A DNA stretch of 51,912 nt from contig CAYTNY010000004.1 of the NCBI GenBank assembly GCA_964439215.1, forward strand, positions 1 to 51,912, given 5' to 3'. Position numbers and translations under genes: made by a program. This document shows positions 17,080-25,230 of this stretch, one piece after another (the first letter of the stretch is position 1; the number at the start of each line of letters is the position of its first letter). Under the pieces are notes generated by a model. The model was not told where the DNA came from. It was given only the letters and a program-made list of their open reading frames with translations, and did no database searches. The stretch is from CAYTNY01 sp964439215. GTDB taxonomy: Bacteria > Oederibacteriota > PGYV01 > CAYTNY01.

Positions 17080-17108
17080 TTGCGGGGAAGTGTTCGTTGA
17101 GGTATAAT
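17080..17108 (+). promoter_or_regulatory. Possible internal promoter before the TPR gene
   Basis: TTGCGG at 17080-17085 and TATAAT at 17103-17108 have a 17-nt spacer. A strong GAAAGAGGTG ribosome-like site at 17141-17150 is followed by GTG at 17155, which opens only a 20-codon frame (17155-17217). Confidence 0.45.
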
Positions 17109-17206
17109 GTCATTAAAACGGTTATTGAGCGCAGGAAAATGAAAGAGGTGTATTGTGAAAAAAACTGCCGCCGGAGATGATCCGGAAGAAATACGCAGGG
17201 TGCGGC

Positions 17207-20200
17207 ATGGACGGTGAAAAAAAAGAATTTGAAAAACAGTTCAAACAGGCGTTTCCCGATGATATGCATTCTTTTGACCTTAAAATTTCGGCGCTCAGAC
17301 TTTCGGAGCTTATAGACCCGCAGTTTGACGAAAAATTCTGCATGGATGAAATAGGGAGCTTTATATCCGGGCTTCGCGGCAGAATTTCCTCTTCTCACGA
17401 GGCATTTGAACAGCTTAAAATGTTTAATGATTATTTCTTCGGAGAACTTGGCTTTAAAGTAAATGAAAACGCGGATAAATATTTAAGCGGAAAGATCAAG
17501 AAAATAAATTCTGATAAGGAAGAAAAGAAACTTCATGAATATCTTTCTGTCTGCGGCATTCTCAAGAATAAAGAAGGCGCTGCCGCGGGCATCGCTCTTA
17601 TTTACCTTATTATCGCGGAAGAGCTTTATATTCCGGTTCTGGCCTCGGTTACCCCGAACAATCTGTATCTTCGCTATGACAGCGGCGGCCAAATATATAA
17701 CATAGACATTATGTCGGGGGGGAAGATCATAGAGGCCAACGGAACGGTGCGGGATGAGATCATATACAATAAATCGCTGGAGCCTTTTTATACAGCGGGG
17801 ATATTTCTTACCAAAATTGCAAAATATTATGAATCAGAAAAACGTTTTGAGAATGCTGAAGCAGTATTAAAAAGAGCGGTTGAAGTAAATCCTGATCTGG
17901 CTGAGAACCATTATGATTTTGGAAGGCTTCATTTCAGGGAAGGGAATCTGCCGGATGCTGAAAAAAGTTTTCTGAAAGCAGTGGACATTAATCCCGGCTA
18001 TGCGGAAGCATATTATTCCCTCGGAGTTATAAAGCAAAAACAGGGGGATATTTCCGGTGCGGCGGATTATTATAATAAAGCGGCAGGCGCGAATTTTTCT
18101 TTTGAAGAGCCGCATTATGCTCTGGGTGTATTGAATATGCAAAAGAATGATTTTGAAGCGGCAAAAAATAATTTTATGGAAACGATAGAAATAAACCCGG
18201 CAAATACCGGCGCGTATTATAAGCTTGCCACCATTTTATACGCCGAAAAGGATTTTGAAAAGGCGCAGGCGGCTTTTCAAGAGATATTAAAAATAAAGCC
18301 GGATTTTCCGCGCGCATATTACGGGCTGGGCCTTGTCAAATCAGCGCAGGGTCTGCGGGACGAGGCGGTTGAATATTTTGAAAAAACCATTTCTGCCGAG
18401 CCGTCCAATGCCGATGCTTTTTACAGGCTTGTGTTAATATATTTTAATCAAAAATTGTATGAAAAAGCCGCCGGATATGCGGAAAAATGCCTGGAAGCGG
18501 ACCCGAAGTATAAAGGCGCCAATTATATTATGGGCAGAATAAAAGCTCTGCAGGGGAGTCATAATGATGCTGTTTTATTATTTAGAAAGGAAGCGCTGTT
18601 AAGCCGCGGCGATGACCGCGCTTTTCTTGAAATGGGGCGTTCGTTTAAGGCCCTGGATAAACAAACGGACGCAATAAAAAGTTTTGAAGCGGCAGCCAAA
18701 GCGGATCCCGGGGACTTTATGCCTTATTATGAGCTTGCGGAGATGTTTTTTCTGCGGAATAAAATGCGGGAGGCCGGGGCAAACCTGAAAAAAACAGCTG
18801 AACTGAATCCTGATTTCGCTCCCGCATACAGAAAGATGGCTGAAATAGAGATCGGGAAAAAGAATACGGAAAAAGCGGAGCAGTACTGCGAAAAAGCTCT
18901 TGAACTTGACGGAAACGATGCGGACTGCATGCGTATTCTCGCGGGGATTTATGAAACATCCGGCAGAGAGGAGAAAGCGGAAAATCTTTATGAAAAAATC
19001 CTTGGTTCTGAAAACAAAGACAAAAACATACTGGGGAAACTTATATATGTGTATATCAGGAAAAAAGACTTTGAAAAAGCCCGTTACAGGCTGAATGAAA
19101 TACTGAATAAGAATAATCTGGATTATCACGCGAATCTTTATATGGGTATTTTATATTCCGCTGAAGGAGACAAAACAAACGCGCAGGAAATGCTGATGAA
19201 GGCTTACAGATCAAACCCCGCGGAAATCCGCGCAAGGCTTGAACTGTCCCGGGTTTATCTTGAAAACGGCGAAGAGGATAAAGCGGCCCGCCTGCTGGAA
19301 AAGGCCGCCGGAAAAGAACCGGCAGATCCTGAAGTTATTCTTGTTTATTCCGGGAGTCTTTTTAAACAGGGCGATACCGAAGCAGCGGAAAGATTCCTTG
19401 TCAAAGCGAAAACAACTGCTCCGGAAAATACGCAGATCGTTTTTCTTCTGGGGAAAAGTTTTTTTGAAAACAGGAAATACAGCGAGGCCGAACAGGAGCT
19501 GCGGCGCGCGCTTGAGCTCGGCGCTGAAAACAGCGGAGAAATATACACAATGCTGGGCGATATATGCAGGCTCAGAGGCGATACGGAAAAAGCCGGAGAG
19601 TATATAAAAAAAGCCGGAGAAGCGGGCGCGGACAATAATGAAATTCTTAAGGAACAGGCAGAGGTTTTATATGAAAACGGAGACTATAAACAGGCAGGGG
19701 AATTATTTGAAAAGCTGCTTGAAAAAAACCCGGATTCCGGGGTGATAAACGGTTATCTCGCGGAAATCCGCCGGAATGAAGGCGATTATGAATCCGCGGA
19801 AAAAATATTCAGGCATATGGCAGAGATCTTTCCGGATGATCTGAAAATAAAATACAGCCTTGTATCGGTTCTGATCAAACAGAATAAAAAAGATGAAGCG
19901 GAGAAAATATATACGGACATTGAGAAAAAAGACAGTTCTGACATCCGGGCCCTTATGGGGCTGTGCGCAATGTATTCCGCGGATAAGAATTTCGAAAAAG
20001 CGGCGGAATATTTTAAAAAACTGATAACGACCGACCCTGCCAAACCGGAATTCAGGCTGGGGCTCGCTAAAACATATCTTTTTATGAAAAAACAGGAAGA
20101 AGCAAAAACAGAACTGGAAAAAGCCATAGAACTTGACGAGAGGAATTATGAAGCATTATACGAACTCGGGAAAATATGCATACATTTTGTAAAGTATGAC

Positions 20201-20485
20201 GAAGCTGAAGACTATATGAAAAAAGCCGTTGAACTCAATCCCCAAAGCATTAAATACAGATTTTCACTTGCGCGTTTGCTGCACGAAAAGGTAAAATATG
20301 ACGAGGCTCGGGAACAATACGAAATGTGCCTGGAAAAAGAACCGGAAAATCCCGAAATTAATTTTCATATCGCTTTTCTGCATCATGAACAGGGAAACTA
20401 TGAGGAAGCAAAAAAATATTTTGAAGCAGCGGAGCGGATAGATTATGAATACCATAATAAAATAGAAGAAAGGAAAAACCGTTGA
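17207..20485 (+). CDS. Giant TPR protein with SirB1/transglutaminase-like N-terminus
   Basis: The protein has 1092 residues from ATG 17207, or 1102 from ATG 17177. Neither start has an ideal ribosome site: GGAG abuts 17177, and CAGGG lies 7 bases before 17207. The first 200 residues resemble the SirB1_N/transglutaminase-like fold (LRLSELIDPQFDEKF, then LKNKEGAAAGIALIYLIIAE), but the usual PGHF segment reads TPNNLYLRYD, so an enzymatic His is missing. About 24 TPR repeats fill residues 215-1085, such as AENHYDFGRLHFREGNLPDA and AEAYYSLGVIKQKQGDIS. There is no signal peptide, so it should be a cytosolic scaffold. The downstream WD40 gene overlaps its stop. The partner is unknown. Confidence 0.85.
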   Translation: MDGEKKEFEKQFKQAFPDDMHSFDLKISALRLSELIDPQFDEKFCMDEIGSFISGLRGRISSSHEAFEQLKMFNDYFFGELGFKVNENADKYLSGKIKKINSDKEEKKLHEYLSVCGILKNKEGAAAGIALIYLIIAEELYIPVLASVTPNNLYLRYDSGGQIYNIDIMSGGKIIEANGTVRDEIIYNKSLEPFYTAGIFLTKIAKYYESEKRFENAEAVLKRAVEVNPDLAENHYDFGRLHFREGNLPDAEKSFLKAVDINPGYAEAYYSLGVIKQKQGDISGAADYYNKAAGANFSFEEPHYALGVLNMQKNDFEAAKNNFMETIEINPANTGAYYKLATILYAEKDFEKAQAAFQEILKIKPDFPRAYYGLGLVKSAQGLRDEAVEYFEKTISAEPSNADAFYRLVLIYFNQKLYEKAAGYAEKCLEADPKYKGANYIMGRIKALQGSHNDAVLLFRKEALLSRGDDRAFLEMGRSFKALDKQTDAIKSFEAAAKADPGDFMPYYELAEMFFLRNKMREAGANLKKTAELNPDFAPAYRKMAEIEIGKKNTEKAEQYCEKALELDGNDADCMRILAGIYETSGREEKAENLYEKILGSENKDKNILGKLIYVYIRKKDFEKARYRLNEILNKNNLDYHANLYMGILYSAEGDKTNAQEMLMKAYRSNPAEIRARLELSRVYLENGEEDKAARLLEKAAGKEPADPEVILVYSGSLFKQGDTEAAERFLVKAKTTAPENTQIVFLLGKSFFENRKYSEAEQELRRALELGAENSGEIYTMLGDICRLRGDTEKAGEYIKKAGEAGADNNEILKEQAEVLYENGDYKQAGELFEKLLEKNPDSGVINGYLAEIRRNEGDYESAEKIFRHMAEIFPDDLKIKYSLVSVLIKQNKKDEAEKIYTDIEKKDSSDIRALMGLCAMYSADKNFEKAAEYFKKLITTDPAKPEFRLGLAKTYLFMKKQEEAKTELEKAIELDERNYEALYELGKICIHFVKYDEAEDYMKKAVELNPQSIKYRFSLARLLHEKVKYDEAREQYEMCLEKEPENPEINFHIAFLHHEQGNYEEAKKYFEAAERIDYEYHNKIEERKNR

Positions 20486-21618
20486 ATAGAATTATTGTTA
20501 TGCTTGCGGTGCTTTTAATTTCAGCGGCAGGCGCTGCCGCGGCGGCTTTGCCGTCTCCGGCGTCACCCGCAATAGAAATAGAAGCGCCGGAATCTTATAA
20601 AATACACAGCGGAGCGGTTAAAGTAATTGTTTTTACGCCTGACAGCAAAAAAATCATAAGCGCGGGAGATGACGGCATTATAAATATTATAGACCCTGCG
20701 GACGGGCGGCCCGAAAAATACCTGCGGCACGGCAGTCCGGTTACAGCCGGAGCAATAGGCCCGGGCAGCCGTTTTTTTGCGTCAGCAGGCATGGATGACA
20801 CGCTTAAAATATGGGATATAAGAACCGGCAGATTAATGAAGTCAATTAAAGAAAAACCGGAAAATATACGGAGTCTTTCTTTTTCCGCGGGCGGAAATTT
20901 TCTTGCCGCGGGCGGTGAAAAAGGCGCTGTAATATACAGGATGAAAGACTATAAAAAAGTGGAAACACTGAAATCTCCGGAGCGGGCCGCGGTTGTTGAT
21001 TTTTCCGGGGGCGGCAGGCGTTTTTTAACGGCTTTTGAGGACTTTGTTTCAGTCCGGAATTTAAAGGACCCGGGGGCTGTAAGCAGATTCTTTAAGAATG
21101 ATACGATCTCTTTCGGAGAAGAAGAGGTTTTTAAACAGGGGATGCCCGTGTATTCGGCATTGTTTTCGCGTGACGGCTATTATTTTGCGATTACCGGCGG
21201 AAAAAGCTTTACGAGCCTGTGGAGAAGCGAGGACGGCCTGCTTTTATGGACGGCTATGCCTTCGTCCGCGGATGTATGGGACGCGGTATTTTCGCCGGAC
21301 AGCAACTTTATACTGCTGGCTGCCGGAAAAGACGGAATAATAATGCTTGATGTTTTAAAAGGAAGAAAAACCGCTGTGATCCGGTCTGAAGAAGCGGATG
21401 TTCTTTCTGCTGCGGTTTCCGGGAACGGAAAATATATAGCCGCGGGGCTCAGGAGCGGAACCGTACAAGTGCGCGCTGTATCAGGCATGAGAAAATATAA
21501 GTTTGAAAATCTTTATATTGCAGCGGCAGCGGCGGCAGCGGCGGTGCTTTTGATTATAATCATTTATTATCTCCGGAAATTCATAAAAAGAAAAAAAGTA
21601 AAGGACTGGGAAGTGTAG
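20482..21618 (+). CDS. Exported, membrane-anchored WD40-repeat protein
   Basis: This 378-residue protein begins at TTG 20482, overlapping the TPR stop (TTGA), with AAAGGA upstream. It has a signal peptide (MNRIIVMLAVLLISAAGAAA) and six to seven WD40-like blades: VKVIVFTPDSKKIISAGDDG, GPGSRFFASAGMDDTLKIWD, DAVFSPDSNFILLAAGKDG and so on. A C-terminal membrane helix (IAAAAAAAAVLLIIIIYYL) is followed by the basic tail RKFIKRKKVK. The propeller therefore sits outside the inner membrane with a short cytosolic tail. Coupling to a cytosolic TPR scaffold suggests a shared assembly role across the membrane, which is inference. No enzyme motif is seen. Confidence 0.82.
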   Translation: MNRIIVMLAVLLISAAGAAAAALPSPASPAIEIEAPESYKIHSGAVKVIVFTPDSKKIISAGDDGIINIIDPADGRPEKYLRHGSPVTAGAIGPGSRFFASAGMDDTLKIWDIRTGRLMKSIKEKPENIRSLSFSAGGNFLAAGGEKGAVIYRMKDYKKVETLKSPERAAVVDFSGGGRRFLTAFEDFVSVRNLKDPGAVSRFFKNDTISFGEEEVFKQGMPVYSALFSRDGYYFAITGGKSFTSLWRSEDGLLLWTAMPSSADVWDAVFSPDSNFILLAAGKDGIIMLDVLKGRKTAVIRSEEADVLSAAVSGNGKYIAAGLRSGTVQVRAVSGMRKYKFENLYIAAAAAAAAVLLIIIIYYLRKFIKRKKVKDWEV

Positions 21619-21675
21619 AGTTCGAGCATTCGAATATTGGAGCATTCGAAGGGTGGAAACTATAAAACTCATTGC

Positions 21676-22104
21676 TGAATTGTAAAATGAATTGCAACAG
21701 CTAAATCATCCGGAAATACATCGAAATACAACTCTCTCTTTAATCCTTTTTCGGTATTTTTTTTGATTATATTTAAAGTAAATACCGGCAAAGTATGCAA
21801 GCATTCATCTTTTGCTCGTCGAGGGAGAGGGAATTAGTATACCCTCTCCCTCTATGGGAGAGGATAGAGTATGTTGCAGGCAGTCTTTCCGCCTGTTACA
21901 TACTCTTGGAGAGGGTTAAGCAGCGGCTGAACACTGTATGATATAAGCCGGCGATTAAACAGGAGATGCGGGTAAGAGACAGCTTGATGGGAGAAGGCGG
22001 CGCCCTGCGGGAAAATATAAATAACTGTATGAATTAAGTGTTCCGGTATGTGCGAAAAAAAAGGATTTTAATTCTATGAAGTGCTGCAATAAAACTTGCA
22101 ATCC
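21676..22104 (+). repeat. Dispersed MITE-like repeat, copy G (hairpin and inverted module)
   Basis: The left end (TGAATTGTAAAATGAATTGC) is at 21676 and the right end finishes at 22102. The GCTTTGCCGGTATTTAC module is inverted (21742-21817). CCCTCTCCCTCTATGGGAGA and the hairpin GAGTATGTTGCAGGC/GCCTGTTACATACTC (21866-21906) follow, then the direct CAGCGGCTGAACACTGTATG block. The inversion of its core is found in copy D. Before it, 21619-21675 holds two close copies of GAGCATTCGAA. Nothing else is seen in the 550-base gap. Confidence 0.88.
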
Positions 22105-22132
22105 AGACTTATAAAACTCATTTTTTTCACTA

Positions 22133-22161
22133 TTTACAAAACAGCTTTAAAATATTATAAT
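22133..22161 (+). promoter_or_regulatory. Promoter of the MORN-repeat gene, placed for leaderless mRNA
   Basis: TTTACA at 22133-22138 and a perfect TATAAT at 22156-22161 have a 17-nt spacer. The expected start, 6-7 nt past the -10, coincides with the ATG at 22168. The -35 lies 30 nt after the end of repeat copy G. Confidence 0.7.
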
Positions 22162-22167
22162 TTTAGC

Positions 22168-22704
22168 ATGAATGAATATACTACAAAGATACAGGAAAAT
22201 GTACAGAAGTTTTATGAAGGGAACAGCGAAGTCGCTACCTGGTATTATAATCCCGATGGGACGATAAAAAAGGAGGGGAAATCAATATCAGGAGTTGTCA
22301 GGCAGTATTACGATAATGATGTTCTGGCGTCTGAGATGAGCTATGCCGCGGGAGAACTTAACGGATATTATATTCTGTTTGACGAAAAGGGAACCGCGGA
22401 AGAAGAAGGGGCTTTTAAGGCAAACGAACTGCACGGAGTTTACAAACAGTACTATCCGGACGGACGGCTGAAACTGCAGGGGAAATACAAACATGGAAAA
22501 AAAGACGGAGTGTTCAGGCTTTATTTTGAAAACGGCGTTGTGGAAGAAGAGGAAAACTACAAAAACGGCGTTCTTCACGGAGAATACCGCTCGCATTTTA
22601 AAAACGGCGCTATAGAAACATACGCGAAATATAAAAAAGGGGTATTGAAACACATAAAGCAATATGATGTTTCCGGGGCCGTAAACAAAGAAAAGAAATA
22701 TTAA
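22168..22704 (+). CDS. MORN-type repeat protein (YwqK-like)
   Basis: The protein has 178 residues from ATG 22168. The longer frame from 22096 would start inside the repeat and upstream of the promoter, so it is rejected. At least five MORN-like YwqK units are seen, such as GELNGYYILFDEKGTAEEEG, HGVYKQYYPDGRLKLQGKYK and GEYRSHFKNGAIETYAKYKK. In other bacteria such proteins are labelled YwqK antitoxin-like, but no toxin partner lies beside this one. There is no signal peptide and no visible ribosome site. The function is unknown. Confidence 0.75.
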   Translation: MNEYTTKIQENVQKFYEGNSEVATWYYNPDGTIKKEGKSISGVVRQYYDNDVLASEMSYAAGELNGYYILFDEKGTAEEEGAFKANELHGVYKQYYPDGRLKLQGKYKHGKKDGVFRLYFENGVVEEEENYKNGVLHGEYRSHFKNGAIETYAKYKKGVLKHIKQYDVSGAVNKEKKY

Positions 22705-22797
22705 GCCCCGCTTCCCGGAAAAACCTGACATTGCCGCATCTGTATTATATACCTTTCATAGTCAGCCGGGCATAATATAATGCCAAGGAGTCAAGAT

Positions 22798-23151
22798 TTG
22801 ATAACTTTTGAAAAAAACAAAGCATATACGGCGGCGCTTCTGCTTTTTTATTTTATTTCTGCCTGGGTTATTCTGCCCGCGGTTCATCATCACCACCCAA
22901 AATGCGCGGAATCTTTGGATGCCGTATGCCATTATGGCGGCGAAGACGAAAATGACAGCCGGGATAATGAGCGGAAACACAAACACTGCTCCTTGTGCAA
23001 AATAATTTCAACCCAGGCATTGTGTCCTGAATTAAAAATAAATACTCTTTATATCCCTGTTTTTGCGGTAGATAAAGACAGCAGGGATCATACTTCCAAA
23101 AGTTTTACATCAATCATTGCTGCCAGAGGACCTCCTTTTTTACTGTCATAA
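22798..23151 (+). CDS. Small membrane-anchored His/Cys-rich protein, probable zinc-cluster member
   Basis: I place the start at TTG 22798 because AAGGAG ends 8 bases before it. An ATG at 22780 overlaps the likely -10 box (TATAAT, 22776-22781). The 117-residue protein has an N-terminal helix (AYTAALLLFYFISAWVILPA) followed by HHHHPKC and, later, KHKHCSLCKI. This resembles DUF2946-like small proteins with a CxxC and clustered His. It could bind Zn(II) or act as a periplasmic metal chaperone. It is the first gene of a run ending in ZnuA-like and ZnuB-like genes, and its neighbour is also His-rich. The zinc role is inferred from context and residues. Confidence 0.65.
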   Translation: MITFEKNKAYTAALLLFYFISAWVILPAVHHHHPKCAESLDAVCHYGGEDENDSRDNERKHKHCSLCKIISTQALCPELKINTLYIPVFAVDKDSRDHTSKSFTSIIAARGPPFLLS

Positions 23152-23187
23152 AACCCGGATAAAAAACAAAAAAAAAGAGAGGTCAAA

Positions 23188-24270
23188 ATGAAAAAAATCA
23201 TACTTATATTTCTGGCTGTATTTATTGCCGGCCGGGCCGCGGCTTCACAGATGAGAACAGCCGCGGCAAACGAACTGCCCGCAATCAGCGTAATCGGGGA
23301 TCTTGGCTTAAAAGTATCCTCGGAAGACGAAGAAGGACTGAACAACATAGCCGTACGCAGCGTTGAATTTGCCTATGGGGGCTATCTTCTTCCCGGCCTG
23401 AAAACAGACATCGTTTTTGCGGCCCACGGCCACGACGGGGAATTGGAATTTGAAGTAGAAGAGGCAAACATTACAGTCATAAGCCTTTTTGATAATTTCG
23501 GGCTGAAAGCAGGCAGAATACTTCCTGATATCGGAAAACTCAACAAAATACACGCGCACCATTACCCGTTCACTGATCGTCCGCTTGTTATGGACCGCTT
23601 TCTCGGGGGCCACGGGCTTATAGGGGACGGCGTTTCAATAAATGGGCTTCTTCCTCTGCCGTTCTTTTTTCAGGCTGAGATCGGGGCTTATAAAATTCCC
23701 GAAGCGCATTACCATCCTGAAGAAGGAGAAGAAGAGGAACACAATCATGATAATGAATTCAGCCTTGCGGATTACGCCTACACCGCGAAATTATGGGCGG
23801 GATTCGCGATAGGCGCTGATACTGAATTTGAACTCGGCATTTCCGGTGTATCTGCAAGAGGCCCGCATTATACGGTTCATAAGGACAACGTGAAACTTGC
23901 GGCGGTTGATATGACAATAAAATCTTATTTCTCGGCTTATCAAAGACTGCTTTTCAGAACCGAATCATTCTACCTGAAAAGAGACCTGCCTTCCGGGTTT
24001 ATGGAAAACTACGGATTCTATTCCTATGCGGGATTCACTTTGGATAAGTATATGGAAATAGGGGCAAGATACGGCTGGTCGGAAAATGCTTTGCCCAAAT
24101 GGAGTTCAAAACACGAAAGAGACAGCAGAATATCAGGAATTTTCACATACTCATTTACTGAGAGCACGAAATTAAGGCTGCAGTATAACTATTTTCCCGA
24201 ACAGGAAAAACACGAAGGATACGCGCAGTTTCTGTTCGGCATAGGGCCGCACTCGCATCCGCTTGAGTAA
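23188..24270 (+). CDS. Probable outer-membrane beta-barrel of the zinc cluster
   Basis: This 360-residue protein has a signal peptide (MKKIILIFLAVFIAGRAAAS). The mature part has alternating hydrophobic and polar strands typical of a barrel, for example EFELGISGVSARGPHYTV and STKLRLQYNYFPEQE. There is no TonB box or plug that I can see. Acidic/His loops (AHYHPEEGEEEEHNHDNE, HAHHYPF, and the C-terminal GPHSHPLE) suggest metal binding at the surface. It lies 36 bases after the His-rich small protein and 42 before znuA. A zinc-selective porin or receptor is plausible; an ordinary phosphate- or carboxylate-type porin is the alternative. Confidence 0.65.
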   Translation: MKKIILIFLAVFIAGRAAASQMRTAAANELPAISVIGDLGLKVSSEDEEGLNNIAVRSVEFAYGGYLLPGLKTDIVFAAHGHDGELEFEVEEANITVISLFDNFGLKAGRILPDIGKLNKIHAHHYPFTDRPLVMDRFLGGHGLIGDGVSINGLLPLPFFFQAEIGAYKIPEAHYHPEEGEEEEHNHDNEFSLADYAYTAKLWAGFAIGADTEFELGISGVSARGPHYTVHKDNVKLAAVDMTIKSYFSAYQRLLFRTESFYLKRDLPSGFMENYGFYSYAGFTLDKYMEIGARYGWSENALPKWSSKHERDSRISGIFTYSFTESTKLRLQYNYFPEQEKHEGYAQFLFGIGPHSHPLE

Positions 24271-24312
24271 AACTAAATGACTGATTCAAACAATTAAAAA
24301 AGGAGAATGATT

Positions 24313-25230
24313 ATGCTTAAAAAACTGTTTTTGACCGGCGTGTCTGTGTTGTTTGTTTTTTCCGTATACGCTTCACAGACGCTGAATATAATAACATCAA
24401 CGACTGATCTTGCTTCAATTGCGTCGGAAATAGGAGGAAAAGCCGTAAAAGCCGAAAGTTTAAGCCGCGGCGATATTGACCCGCACAGAGTTGACCCGCG
24501 GCCCTCAATGGTAATGAAAGCAAGGGCCGCTGACCTCGCGATTGTTATGGGAATGGATCTGGATATATGGATGGACAGCGTGCTTGAAGCTTCCAAAAAC
24601 TCAAAAGTCATAAGAGGAGGAGCCGGATATCTTGATGTCTCTGCCCGTATAGACAAAATGGGATTACCCGAGGGCCGGGTAGACGGCAGGCGCGGCCATA
24701 TACATATTCACGGCAACCCTCATTTCTGGAACTCTCCGGAAGAAGGGCTGGTTATCGCGGAAGATATCTATCTCAAACTCAAAGAACTCTCTCCTGAAAA
24801 CAGTGATTATTTCACCAAAAATTATAATGCTTTCTCGGAAAAACTCAGAAAAAAGACCGTTGAATGGAAAAAGCGGCTGGCGCCTTACACAGGCGCGCAT
24901 ATTGTGCTGTTTCACGATTCCTGGCCGTATTTTATGAGATGTATGGGGCTTGAAACCGCTTTATTCGTAGAACCGCAGCCCGGAATACCGCCTTCAGCGG
25001 CTCACACGGCAAAGGTAATAAAGCAGATAAAAGAAAGAGGGCTGAAACTTCTGATTTCAGAAAACTATCAGGACAAAAGAACAATCCGCAGAATAGAGGA
25101 AGAGACAGGCATAAAAGCTCTTGTTCTGCCGGCCTCTGTGGGCGGCGTCAAAGGTATTGATGATTATATCAGCCTGATAGAGCATAATGTCAGTATGATA
25201 GAAAAAGTTCTCGGAGGGTCAAAAGAATGA
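24313..25230 (+). CDS. znuA: ZnuA-like metal ABC transporter substrate-binding protein
   Basis: The protein has 305 residues from ATG 24313, which has GGAG at the right distance; ATG 24307 is too close to it. A signal peptide (LFLTGVSVLFVFSVYAS) is followed by the cluster A-I fold: LNIITSTTDLASIASEIGG, DIDPHRVDPRPSM, GNPHFWNSPE, LFHDSWPYF and a final SENYQD acid. The His residues in DPH, NPHFW and FHDSW are the expected metal ligands. The His-rich loop RRGHIHIHGN replaces the longer acidic/His loop of E. coli ZnuA. It binds Zn(II), or possibly Mn(II), in the periplasm and hands it to the permease. Its stop overlaps the permease start by 4 bases. Confidence 0.87.
   Translation: MLKKLFLTGVSVLFVFSVYASQTLNIITSTTDLASIASEIGGKAVKAESLSRGDIDPHRVDPRPSMVMKARAADLAIVMGMDLDIWMDSVLEASKNSKVIRGGAGYLDVSARIDKMGLPEGRVDGRRGHIHIHGNPHFWNSPEEGLVIAEDIYLKLKELSPENSDYFTKNYNAFSEKLRKKTVEWKKRLAPYTGAHIVLFHDSWPYFMRCMGLETALFVEPQPGIPPSAAHTAKVIKQIKERGLKLLISENYQDKRTIRRIEEETGIKALVLPASVGGVKGIDDYISLIEHNVSMIEKVLGGSKE

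Noticed and set aside
21619..21660. GTTCGAGCATTCGAA, reminiscent of a tRNA T-loop, and two GAGCATTCGAA copies
   Set aside because: No acceptor, D or anticodon stems can be drawn around it; only a short direct repeat.
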